Assembly: GCA_016234345.1 (NCBI GenBank)
Contig: JACRFG010000044.1
Span: 1 to 7,047, forward strand
DNA: 7,047 nt
Reading direction: 5' to 3'
Source: Candidatus Jorgensenbacteria bacterium
Lineage (GTDB): Bacteria; Patescibacteriota; Minisyncoccia; UBA6257; GWB1-50-10
In this document: one piece after another, positions 1 to 5,255 of the stretch
Position numbering within the stretch: position 1 is the first letter of the stretch
Layout: each line of letters begins with the position of its first letter
Position numbers and translations under genes: made by a program
The notes under the pieces: generated by a model
The model's database searches: none
What the model was told of the DNA's origin: nothing
The model's input: the letters and a program-made list of their open reading frames with translations, nothing else

Positions 1-8
1 ATATAATT

Positions 9-22
9 ATCTTGTACAAGAT
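9..22. repeat. 14-bp perfect palindrome
   Basis: ATCTTGTACAAGAT equals its own reverse complement. It lies in an AT-rich stretch (1-104) that shows no gene. It could be a protein-binding dyad, but nothing in the window identifies a partner, and the gene to its left is not visible. Confidence 0.35.
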
Positions 23-87
23 CACCCTTAGTAGTAAGTATAACCCCTAAAGGTAAAATTATTTCCCGAGTTAAATAGTTTTAATTT

Positions 88-107
88 CCCAAAACAGTTA
101 TTTTGGG
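88..107 (-). terminator. Weak hairpin at the 3' end of tRNA-His
   Basis: On the minus strand CCCAAAA and TTTTGGG form a 7-bp stem around a 6-nt loop. The first bases of the stem are the last bases of tRNA-His. The downstream sequence is AT-rich but has no uninterrupted T run, so this is at best a weak intrinsic terminator. It may be a chance structure. Confidence 0.3.
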
Positions 108-179
108 TGACGTACGGGAGTCGAACCCGCTAAATCTTCCTCCACAGGGAAGCGCCTCAGCCGTTCGGCACACGTCACC
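106..179 (-). tRNA. trnH: tRNA-His(GUG)
   Basis: A full cloverleaf can be drawn on the minus strand. The acceptor stem is GTGACGT/ACGTCAC with an additional G-1:C73 pair, the hallmark of histidine tRNAs. The D stem is GCC/GGC, the anticodon stem CTTCC/GGAAG encloses loop CTGTGGA (anticodon GTG), and the T stem GCGGG/CCCGT encloses TTCGACT. Position 8 reads G rather than the usual U, which is odd. CCA is not encoded: the bases after C73 read CAA. It lies 34 nt downstream of the glycosidase-like gene in the same orientation and has its own promoter candidate. Confidence 0.93.
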
Positions 180-194
180 AAACAAACATGTCTT

Positions 195-224
195 AGTATA
201 CCGCAGTTGCCCTTTAGGGTCCAA
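195..224 (-). promoter_or_regulatory. Promoter candidate for tRNA-His
   Basis: On the minus strand TTGGAC (219-224) and TATACT (195-200) are spaced by 18 nt, with the tRNA 5' end 15 nt after the -10 box. The -35 box overlaps the last codons of the upstream glycosidase-like gene, so the tRNA could be transcribed independently of it. Confidence 0.5.
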
Positions 225-1917
225 CGAGGCGGTCAAAGAAGATTTTTGGCGCCAGTTGCAGCATGTCGAGAAAATCCGATGCAGTGAGGGCTCCATCGCG
301 GTTCAAATCAAAGGGAAGAAAACGCTTGAGTGATACGTAGGTAGTTTGCGCCGAGAGCGGTAGAACGACCTGGCGCGGGAGATAATAGGGAACCAGAACG
401 ACAACCCGATACGAGTTTCCGGGTATAATGCCGGTGAGTCCCTCAACGTTTACCTGACCGTCTTTGAGCCAAAGGGACGTAAGCCGGTGAATAAGAGAGC
501 CCCCGTCATAGATAAGGACTGATACGTCGTCGGCTGTGCTTGTTTTGCGAAATCCCAACTGTGCGCTGATAACGATTGATGGCGGCGGCACGATAGATAC
601 CGTTCTCGTACCCAAAGGAATGCGTTCGTCAAAGTGTTTGAGGGAAGTTATCAGCTCATAGGAGCCGGGCTTTTTTGGCGTTTGGATATGGATAGAAAGA
701 GTGCCGCTCTCACCCGGTTCAAGGCTCGGGAGCGGCTCAGATTGTATGTCAAATCCTCTCTTGGGAGTTGCCTCGACAGAAAGTTCGAAATCGTTGTTAT
801 CAAGAATACCGGAGCCTTCATTTTTGAGCTCTGTCGTCAGGTTGTATCGTGAGTCGGCAACCAAACTCGGCGGGAAAAGAGGGTGAGAGGGAATAAACAC
901 GAGGCGTTGTCGAGGTTTCCCTTTTACTTTCGGAATTGATTGGTAACTATAAAACTGCGGGTAAAACTCGCTGGTCCCAAGCTTTCGCCAGGAAAAATGG
1001 TCAAAAGGAATATCCTGGTAATTAAAAACAAACGGTGTCACAGCCGCGATGCGCGGATCTGACCACATAGATGTTGCTATGGTGAAATTACTTGCTACGG
1101 CCTCAGATGAAAGAAGTTTTGGACTTACTATTTTTCCTTCACCATGGAGCCAACCGGTTTCCGTAATAAATACAGGGAGACTTTTAGTGTTACCGAGTTC
1201 GTTTGCCAAGGCAAGTTCCCAGAGATACGTTCTCAGTGTGCCGCGTCCCAAGGCAAACGGTGAACCGGAAAAACCGGGATTCGGGTACGAATGAGACGTC
1301 CAGCCGTCAATTGCATCAAAGAACGTTGGTTGGCTTTGGATGAGGCGGCGCAAAAAAGCAGTTTCGTCGAGTGACTCCCCGTCTGTTGCGGCTGAGGCGT
1401 CAAGACCTGCGGGTAACACAAAAAAATCCTGAGAAACGGATTTGAGTGCTTGGGGAAAAGTGAGCACCGTATCTGCGTATTCTTCGGGATTTACACTGCC
1501 TCCCCACTCTTTGGCGTGGTTTGGTTCATTAAAAAGCACGATGTACCGGTTTACGACAGGCCAATTGAGTGAGTCCAAAAATTGCACCCACCCCGGCGCT
1601 GACTCTTTAGTCGGTTTAGCCCATGCGTCTCGGTCTAGGTGCGTTGCCAGGCGCACGATGGGAATAAGGTGCAGCCTGCGCATCAGGTTAAATATTCCTT
1701 GCCATTTGCCGGTGTTTCGATCATGGTCCTCTATGACAATCGTGACATACCCCCAATCGCCTCCGCTTGAGTTTATGAGTGCTGCAGTATCATGGATGTC
1801 ATTGGTGTCAGCAACATGGATGCCGTATGTATTGTTGGTAACGCTTAGGGGATCATAGATAGCAAATGCGTGAGTAGGAATCAGTAAGCTAAGGAGGAGA
1901 AAGAGCAATGCAATCAT
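214..1917 (-). CDS. Secreted glycoside-hydrolase-like protein (TIM-barrel, clan-A type) with beta-sandwich domains and a C-terminal EF-hand/dockerin-like motif
   Basis: This 567-residue protein starts with a signal peptide: a hydrophobic stretch at residues 2-14 and an AFA-type cleavage site near residue 19. Residues about 30-330 look like a (beta/alpha)8 glycosidase of the clan GH-A kind. FNEPNH places a likely acid/base Glu at 131, ITETGW a likely nucleophile Glu at 253, and SHSYPNP lies between them; the 122-residue spacing suits the fold. Residues about 338-445 resemble an Ig/CARDB-like beta sandwich (PGESGTLSI, KPGSYEL). Residues about 446-532 look like a second beta domain. Residues 537-549 (DLNRDGALTASDF) fit a single dockerin/EF-hand calcium loop with Asp537, Asn539, Asp541 and Asp548. 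The exact GH family and substrate cannot be assigned by eye. It acts outside the membrane. The ATG at 1917 is preferred because the signal peptide begins there and a -10 box sits 7 nt upstream; there is no Shine-Dalgarno site. Confidence 0.85.
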   Translation of the reverse strand: MIALLFLLLSLLIPTHAFAIYDPLSVTNNTYGIHVADTNDIHDTAALINSSGGDWGYVTIVIEDHDRNTGKWQGIFNLMRRLHLIPIVRLATHLDRDAWAKPTKESAPGWVQFLDSLNWPVVNRYIVLFNEPNHAKEWGGSVNPEEYADTVLTFPQALKSVSQDFFVLPAGLDASAATDGESLDETAFLRRLIQSQPTFFDAIDGWTSHSYPNPGFSGSPFALGRGTLRTYLWELALANELGNTKSLPVFITETGWLHGEGKIVSPKLLSSEAVASNFTIATSMWSDPRIAAVTPFVFNYQDIPFDHFSWRKLGTSEFYPQFYSYQSIPKVKGKPRQRLVFIPSHPLFPPSLVADSRYNLTTELKNEGSGILDNNDFELSVEATPKRGFDIQSEPLPSLEPGESGTLSIHIQTPKKPGSYELITSLKHFDERIPLGTRTVSIVPPPSIVISAQLGFRKTSTADDVSVLIYDGGSLIHRLTSLWLKDGQVNVEGLTGIIPGNSYRVVVLVPYYLPRQVVLPLSAQTTYVSLKRFLPFDLNRDGALTASDFLDMLQLAPKIFFDRLVGP

Positions 1918-1924
1918 GATCGTA

Positions 1925-1930
1925 AGTATA
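1925..1930 (-). promoter_or_regulatory. -10 box of the glycosidase-like gene; probable leaderless start
   Basis: TATACT on the minus strand ends 7 nt before the ATG, so transcription is expected to begin at or next to the start codon. No convincing -35 hexamer and no Shine-Dalgarno sequence are present. A second AT-rich box lies a few bases further upstream (CTATAATT on the plus strand). Confidence 0.4.
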
Positions 1931-1943
1931 CACTATAATTTGC

Positions 1944-1980
1944 TATAACACGCTTTGCGTGATATATCGAATATAATTCG
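1944..1980. repeat. Two adjacent dyads in the divergent promoter region
   Basis: The first dyad is CACGC-TTT-GCGTG (1949-1961), extended by TATA arms to 1944-1966 with one mismatch. The second is CGAAT-ATA-ATTCG (1968-1980). They lie between the glycosidase-like gene (minus) and tRNA-Gly (plus), among several TATAAT-like boxes, so they could be operators for one or both. No T run follows either stem, which argues against termination. Confidence 0.4.
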
Positions 1981-1981
1981 T

Positions 1982-1987
1982 TATAAT
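1982..1987 (+). promoter_or_regulatory. -10 box of tRNA-Gly
   Basis: A perfect TATAAT lies 10 nt before the tRNA 5' end. Another TATAAT occurs at 1972-1977. No good -35 hexamer is visible at 16-18 nt. Confidence 0.5.
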
Positions 1988-1997
1988 AAGCTTGTTT

Positions 1998-2069
1998 GCG
2001 GCGTTAGTTCAGCGGTAGAATGTCTCCCTTCCAAGGAGAAGGTCACCGGTTCAAATCCGGTACGCCGCT
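1998..2069 (+). tRNA. trnG: tRNA-Gly(UCC)
   Basis: The cloverleaf has acceptor GCGGCGT/ACGCCGC with discriminator T and the usual GTTC D stem with AGCGGTA loop. Anticodon stem TCTCC/GGAGA encloses loop CTTCCAA (anticodon TCC). The T stem ACCGG/CCGGT encloses TTCAAAT. CCA is not encoded; the next bases are CAAAA. Confidence 0.95.
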
Positions 2070-2106
2070 CAAAATAAGTGTTTCGTGCTAAGTTTCGTCC
2101 CAGAAT

Positions 2107-2140
2107 GCCCCAGTAGCTCAACGGATAGAGCAGATCGGTT
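2107..2140 (+). pseudogene. 5' fragment of a tRNA gene upstream of the PD-(D/E)XK nuclease
   Basis: GCCCCAG-TA-GCTC-AACGGATA-GAGC-A is a full acceptor 5' strand and D arm, followed by GATCGGTT, which could be the start of an anticodon arm. The rest of the tRNA (CGATC strand, T arm, CTGGGGC) is absent downstream. Over its first 27 nt it matches the intact tRNA-Arg at 2601 except at three positions (6, 13 and 22). Its A6 would mismatch A67 of tRNA-Arg, so it came from a related but different tRNA, or has drifted. It may be a 5' exon or insertion relic, and possibly now serves as leader for the nuclease gene. Confidence 0.75.
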
Positions 2141-2177
2141 ATTGACACCAGCTCTCCTGCCGTAATAAAATTTCCAC

Positions 2178-2585
2178 ATGCCAGCCATTACTAAAATAAA
2201 GGGGGACTTAGGACAAGCTATGGTTATGGCTGATACGTTAAAACGTGGTTATAAAGTGGCGCTTCCCCTAGGAGAAGACTGGCGTTACGATTTAATAGTT
2301 TTGAAGAATAGGAAGCTTTTAAGAATACAATGCAAGTATGTAGAATCAAATAACGGCGTCATAAAAGTTAGATGTGAAACACATGATGGACGCAGCTATT
2401 ACAGATACAAGCAAGAAGATTTGGATTATATAGCCGTATACGATAAGGTTACCGAGAAATGTTACTATATACATTGCAAACATTTGGGTAACGGCGGGCG
2501 GGGATCTTTAAGCATAAGAACTGTTCCTGCAAAAAACGGTCAAAAGAAAAAAACCTTTAAAGCAGAGGATTTCGTAAAATTTTAG
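2178..2585 (+). CDS. PD-(D/E)XK endonuclease of the group I intron/I-Ssp6803I-like type
   Basis: The 135-residue product opens with KIKGDLGQAMVMADTLKRGY, a helix typical of the family described as group I intron-associated PD-(D/E)XK endonucleases (as I recall, Pfam PDDEXK_5). The catalytic core follows: Asp38 in RYDLIV and Gln51-x-Lys53 in IQCKYV. A basic C-terminus (KNGQKKKTFKAEDF) follows. Members with known function are DNA homing nucleases. Here the gene stands between a tRNA 5' fragment (37 nt upstream) and an intact tRNA-Arg (15 nt downstream), with no recognisable group I intron core around it. The gene is AT-rich and Lys-rich compared with the glycosidase gene, in line with a mobile origin. 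The ATG at 2178 has no Shine-Dalgarno site but keeps the whole conserved helix. Activity and target are not known. Confidence 0.82.
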   Translation: MPAITKIKGDLGQAMVMADTLKRGYKVALPLGEDWRYDLIVLKNRKLLRIQCKYVESNNGVIKVRCETHDGRSYYRYKQEDLDYIAVYDKVTEKCYYIHCKHLGNGGRGSLSIRTVPAKNGQKKKTFKAEDFVKF

Positions 2586-2591
2586 TATACT
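2586..2591 (+). promoter_or_regulatory. -10 box candidate for tRNA-Arg
   Basis: TATACT lies 9 nt before the tRNA 5' end, directly after the stop codon of the nuclease gene. It would allow the tRNA to be made without read-through from the nuclease gene. The -35 region is poor. Confidence 0.35.
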
Positions 2592-2600
2592 TACCTTGAT

Positions 2601-2673
2601 GCCCCTGTAGCTTAACGGATAAAGCAGGTGTGTTCTAAACACAAGAGTGGGGGTTCGATTCCCTCCAGGGGCG
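2601..2673 (+). tRNA. trnR: tRNA-Arg(UCU)
   Basis: Acceptor GCCCCTG/CAGGGGC with discriminator G; D stem GCTT/AAGC. Anticodon arm GGTGT-GTTCTAA-ACACA gives anticodon TCT, with a G:A mismatch at the first stem pair. T stem GGGGG/CCCTC encloses TTCGATT. No CCA is encoded (next bases CCC). The T6:A67 pair shows that its two halves match each other. Confidence 0.95.
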
Positions 2674-2728
2674 CCCTGAAAGTTTTGATTTCGAAGAAAC
2701 TACATCGCTGTTATCGAAACTTTTAGGG
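2674..2728. repeat. 16-bp inverted repeat, possible bidirectional terminator
   Basis: The arms 2674-2689 and 2713-2728 pair over 16 bp with only two G-T wobbles around a 23-nt spacer. The structure starts one base after tRNA-Arg and ends 4 nt before the stop codon of the convergent DUF192 gene. It is therefore well placed to end both transcripts. The T runs are inside the stem rather than after it, so it is not a textbook intrinsic terminator. Confidence 0.55.
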
Positions 2729-2732
2729 TTAA

Positions 2733-3167
2733 TTACTTAACAAATTCTACTTTGTCACCGACGACGATATCTAACTTTTGGATGGTTCCACTATTTACTT
2801 CAAGCACCTTATCGATCGGAGCCTTTGGACTAAGCTCAACAGGCGCCTCACCGACTTTAGGCGGAGGAATGTTGGCGTTGAGCTGGACGATGGTATTTCC
2901 TTTCATCCAGACAAAATCGAGAGGAAAAAGCATGTCTTTCATCCAGAAGTGATAGACTCCCGGCTGGCCAAACAGGAAAAGCATTCCGCGGTTTTCTCCC
3001 AGACTTTTCCGACCGCTTAACCCCCGTTCGCGTTGTTTCGGAGTTACCGCGACTTCAACGAGAAAAACTTGATTTTTAATTTTTACTTTCGCGCCGAGAG
3101 GATTTTTCCAGTAATAGAAAGCAAGAACTCCAGCAATGATAAAACCAAGAAATAAAATTTTTTTCAT
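2733..3167 (-). CDS. DUF192 family protein with N-terminal membrane anchor
   Basis: The 144-residue product has a short basic start and one hydrophobic segment (residues about 4-19), then an extracytoplasmic domain with the DUF192 signature: RGLSGRKSL at 48-56, GMLFLF at 61-66, FWMKDMLFPLDFVW at 74-87. The C-terminus APIDKVLEVNSGTIQ...VGDKVEF is also typical. The length is normal for the family. The biochemical role of DUF192 is not established. The ATG begins only three bases (CAA) after the 3' end of tRNA-Pro, with no Shine-Dalgarno site and no room for a promoter outside the tRNA. The gene must be co-transcribed with the tRNAs upstream, and its mRNA 5' end is probably made by tRNA 3'-end processing. 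Confidence 0.92.
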   Translation of the reverse strand: MKKILFLGFIIAGVLAFYYWKNPLGAKVKIKNQVFLVEVAVTPKQRERGLSGRKSLGENRGMLFLFGQPGVYHFWMKDMLFPLDFVWMKGNTIVQLNANIPPPKVGEAPVELSPKAPIDKVLEVNSGTIQKLDIVVGDKVEFVK

Positions 3168-3170
3168 TTG

Positions 3171-3244
3171 TCGGGACGGCCAGACTCGAACTGGCGACCT
3201 CGCGCTCCCAAAGCGCGCATTCTAACCAACTGAACTACGTCCCG
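3171..3244 (-). tRNA. trnP: tRNA-Pro(UGG)
   Basis: Acceptor CGGGACG/CGTCCCG with discriminator A; D stem GTTC/GAAT. Anticodon stem CGCGC/GCGCG encloses TTTGGGA (anticodon TGG). T stem GCCAG/CTGGC encloses TTCGAGT. The next bases are CAA, directly followed by the ATG of the DUF192 gene. It lies 24 nt downstream of tRNA-Leu(UAA), with no promoter visible between them. Confidence 0.95.
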
Positions 3245-3268
3245 GTTGTTTGTAGTGATTCGTCGAAG

Positions 3269-3357
3269 TGCCGCGGGTGAGGGTCGAACTCACACCCCCG
3301 ATTCAATCGGGGACGGGCTCTTAAGGCCCGCGTGTCTGCCAATTCCACCACCGCGGC
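3269..3357 (-). tRNA. trnL: tRNA-Leu(UAA)
   Basis: Class II tRNA of 89 nt. Acceptor GCCGCGG/CCGCGGC with discriminator A. Anticodon stem CGGGC/GCCCG encloses CTTAAGA (anticodon TAA). A long variable arm (CCCCGATTGAATCGGGG) is present, and the T loop is TTCGACC. CCA is not encoded. Its first base is also the last base of the GIY-YIG stop codon. Its first 26 nt (3332-3357) are repeated upstream at 3600-3643. Confidence 0.95.
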
Positions 3358-3599
3358 TAAATATTAAGTAAATGTAATAAGCTCTCTTTATTCCAGCTGA
3401 TCTTAAGAAATTTTTCTAAATCTCTTGCATCTCTTCTATTTAAAAACATTTGAGCAAATATCAGTTTATATGGTTTGTAATGCTTTGTTGATTTTACGAA
3501 TCCTTCATTATGTTCATTTACGCGTTGGTCAACGTTTTTCGTAATACCCACGTATACCCAATTCCTGAGAGTACTTCTGAGCAAATAAACATAATACAT
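3357..3599 (-). CDS. GIY-YIG nuclease domain protein (80 aa) inserted at tRNA-Leu(UAA)
   Basis: The product is a bare GIY-YIG domain. MYYVYLLRS supplies the GIY-side strand and YVGIT (16-20) the YIG-side strand; Arg26, His30 and Glu62 (in DARDLEKFLK) match the expected catalytic positions. At 80 residues it has the usual length of single-domain members, which are common in bacteria and are mostly uncharacterised. The ATG at 3599 is chosen because the domain starts there; a longer frame to 3707 would only translate a tRNA relic. The ATG follows directly on a 26-nt copy of the tRNA-Leu 5' region, and the TAG stop shares its G with base 1 of intact tRNA-Leu, so the gene fits exactly between two direct repeats. 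No Shine-Dalgarno site. It is AT-rich. It is probably transcribed with tRNA-Leu, tRNA-Pro and the DUF192 gene. Confidence 0.85.
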   Translation of the reverse strand: MYYVYLLRSTLRNWVYVGITKNVDQRVNEHNEGFVKSTKHYKPYKLIFAQMFLNRRDARDLEKFLKISWNKESLLHLLNI

Positions 3600-3643
3600 G
3601 TGTCTGCCAATTCCCTGCCTGCGCAGGCAGGCACCACCGCGGC
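3600..3643 (-). pseudogene. 5' fragment of tRNA-Leu(UAA) interrupted by an 18-bp palindrome
   Basis: Read on the minus strand, this is identical to the first 26 nt of the intact tRNA-Leu(UAA) (11 nt, then 15 nt) except for an 18-nt insertion in the 5' D-arm region. Identity ends exactly at the ATG of the GIY-YIG gene on one side and at tRNA base 1 on the other. It is the outer copy of a direct repeat flanking the nuclease gene and now forms its 5' leader. Confidence 0.9.
3614..3631. repeat. 18-bp perfect palindrome CCTGCCTGCGCAGGCAGG
   Basis: The sequence equals its own reverse complement and is strongly GC-rich in an AT-rich setting. Comparison with the intact tRNA-Leu shows it is a clean insertion of 18 nt, with one base of ambiguity in the exact borders. 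In RNA it forms a hairpin about 15 nt upstream of the GIY-YIG start codon. It resembles short dispersed palindromic repeats; the window contains only this copy. Confidence 0.85.
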
Positions 3644-3653
3644 GCGCGTCTTG

Positions 3654-3659
3654 ATTGTA
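3654..3659 (-). promoter_or_regulatory. -10 box candidate of the relic tRNA-Leu / GIY-YIG operon
   Basis: TACAAT on the minus strand lies 10 nt before base 1 of the tRNA-Leu fragment, the normal place for a tRNA promoter. It was presumably the promoter of the original tRNA-Leu and would now drive nuclease, tRNA-Leu, tRNA-Pro and DUF192. The -35 region is weak. Confidence 0.4.
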
Positions 3660-3733
3660 CATAATTCTACAATTTTTTGCGAGCATTTTATTTGCAAAAT
3701 ATACCAATATAACGATCTTTCTAAAAATTTAAC

Positions 3734-3761
3734 TTGACAAGACTCACGTGTATGATACTGT
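3734..3761 (+). promoter_or_regulatory. Promoter of the plus-strand MurL-like gene
   Basis: A perfect TTGACA (3734-3739) is followed after 16 nt by TACTGT (3756-3761), itself preceded by TGA, giving an extended -10. Transcription would start near 3768, about 27 nt before the ATG at 3795. No Shine-Dalgarno site lies in this leader. Confidence 0.5.
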
Positions 3762-3794
3762 GGTGTATAGCATTTATTATTGTGTTTTGTTCGC

Positions 3795-5255
3795 ATGAAC
3801 ACCACGAAACACGTCCACGAACAAATCATTACCGAATTTCCGCAATTTCAGTCGATTGAAGAACCGAAGGATCGCCTGCCCTCAATAAAAGTTAACGGGG
3901 TCGCTCACATCGGCACGCATATTTTTGACCGCGGTCTGGAAGTGAAAATAAATAACAAAAGCATACGACTCCGGTATCCGCGAAGCATTTGGCAACGGTT
4001 TCCCAAAAATCATCAAAAAATACTCGCGCAAAATTTGGCATACGCGCTGACGTTTCAGATCCCTTACCTTTATACTTCGATTGAAAAAGTTTTTTATAAT
4101 ATGCCCGTTCCCCTCGTTGAGCCGTTTTTTTTCAAAGCGCTTTCACTTGCGCTTCCTTCGACTGCCATCATGCAGTCGCAAAAAGATAAACGAATTACAT
4201 CTAATCTCCTGCGCCGGCTTTTTGATATTGATTACGTTTTTTCCAACACCAAAAGCGATATTCCTTCATACAATCGCACGAGTTTTAGCGATGAGGCGAT
4301 TATGCCGTTTACGTTTGGTAAAGATAGCCTTTTGACATTTGCTCTGGCTCGCGAACTTGGCATACACGTTTCCCCGATCTACATAGCCGAACCCTACTCG
4401 CCCTATGAAGAAGTAACAAAAAAGCTTCTCTCTGAGCAGTTTAAAAAAGAATTCCACGCAAAGATAGCATTTTTGCGAAACAGTCTGGGAGTCCTTCGTG
4501 AACCGTATGGGTGGTTTGGGTGGGAACTGCAGCTTACACAATATTCACTTATGCTCCTTCCCTACGTCTACGCTAAAAAGGCCGGCTACATTCTGTTTTC
4601 CAATGAACAGAGTTGCGACGACACCATCATTGACGAAGACGGGTTCCGTTGCAATCCGGTTTTCGAACAGTCGCATAGTTGGCTTCTTCAAAATTCTCTC
4701 ATGGCAAGTTTAGTCGGCGGCAATTCGCTTTCGATCGGTTCCCTTCTGGAACCGATTCACGAAATTGCCATTATGCGCATTTTGCATAAACGCTACCCTG
4801 ATATTGCAAAGTATCAAAGCTCTTGTGATTTACCGGAAAAACCAAAATCTGCCGGTCGTTGGTGCGAACACTGCAGCAAGTGTGCACGGATGTATATTTT
4901 TCTCCTTGCTCACGGAATTAGTCCGAAAACTGTCGGTTTTAAGCATGACATGCTCAAACAAAAGTATCTGGGCTATTTTTCTATTTTTTCAGAAGGGCGT
5001 ATACAGGATTTCGGATACGACCAAAGTGAGGCCGGCAAAAATGAGCAAATTTTAGCCTTTCGACTTGCATACAGGCGCGGGTTCCGCGGCCCTGTGATGC
5101 GGGCGTTCGTCCGACACTACGGGGCATTTGCCAAAAAGCATGAACGAAAACTCCGAGAGAACTTTTTTGGCATTCACTCAACGCGGACAATACCGGGCGA
5201 CTTGCGCCCAAAGGTTGTTAGAATTTTTCGATCGCAGCTAGCTTCCGTTGTGTAA
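3795..5255 (+). CDS. PP-loop ATPase-like protein with Cys cluster, MurL-like (copy A)
   Basis: The 486-residue product has no signal peptide or clear membrane segment. FTFGKDSLLT (172-181) resembles the PP-loop (SGGKDS) of ATP pyrophosphatases, with Phe in place of the second Gly. Then come SNEQS (269-273), SLLEPIHE (316-323), Cys344 and WCEHCSKC (356-363), a likely metal-binding cluster. This order recalls the MurL family (UDP-MurNAc-L-Ala-L-Glu epimerase, ATP-dependent, a peptidoglycan precursor enzyme), but that assignment is from memory and tentative; another adenylating or amidating role is possible. ATG 3795 is preferred over an in-frame TTG at 3780. It is paralogous to the convergent gene on the right, sharing all the motifs and the C-terminal HSTxTIPxxLxPK. 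Their last 38 bp overlap. Copy A has a longer N-terminus by about 30 residues. Confidence 0.85.
   Translation: MNTTKHVHEQIITEFPQFQSIEEPKDRLPSIKVNGVAHIGTHIFDRGLEVKINNKSIRLRYPRSIWQRFPKNHQKILAQNLAYALTFQIPYLYTSIEKVFYNMPVPLVEPFFFKALSLALPSTAIMQSQKDKRITSNLLRRLFDIDYVFSNTKSDIPSYNRTSFSDEAIMPFTFGKDSLLTFALARELGIHVSPIYIAEPYSPYEEVTKKLLSEQFKKEFHAKIAFLRNSLGVLREPYGWFGWELQLTQYSLMLLPYVYAKKAGYILFSNEQSCDDTIIDEDGFRCNPVFEQSHSWLLQNSLMASLVGGNSLSIGSLLEPIHEIAIMRILHKRYPDIAKYQSSCDLPEKPKSAGRWCEHCSKCARMYIFLLAHGISPKTVGFKHDMLKQKYLGYFSIFSEGRIQDFGYDQSEAGKNEQILAFRLAYRRGFRGPVMRAFVRHYGAFAKKHERKLRENFFGIHSTRTIPGDLRPKVVRIFRSQLASVV

Noticed and set aside
106..179. tRNA-Ser reading of the leftmost tRNA, suggested by its GCCGAACGGCTGA D arm
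   Set aside because: There is no long variable arm, the anticodon is GTG, and the G-1:C73 pair is specific to histidine tRNA.
1442..1858. Plus-strand open frame of 138 codons inside the glycosidase gene
   Set aside because: It lies wholly antisense to a gene with clear signal peptide and motifs, and its translation shows no family features.
2141..2177. Functional group I intron core between the tRNA fragment and the nuclease gene
   Set aside because: The segment is only 37 nt. No R/S-like core sequence could be seen there or downstream, and no 3' exon was found.
2107..2673. Trans- or cis-joined tRNA made of the 2107 fragment and the 3' half of tRNA-Arg
   Set aside because: A6 would face A67, and the GATCG anticodon strand does not pair with ACACA.
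3600..3707. Longer GIY-YIG reading frame starting at 3707
   Set aside because: The additional 36 residues translate the promoter region and the broken tRNA-Leu copy with its palindrome. The conserved domain starts exactly at the ATG at 3599.
3780..3794. TTG start five codons upstream for MurL-like copy A
   Set aside because: The ATG at 3795 is a stronger start codon, and the extra residues MCFVR add nothing recognisable. The TTG also lies close to the predicted transcription start.
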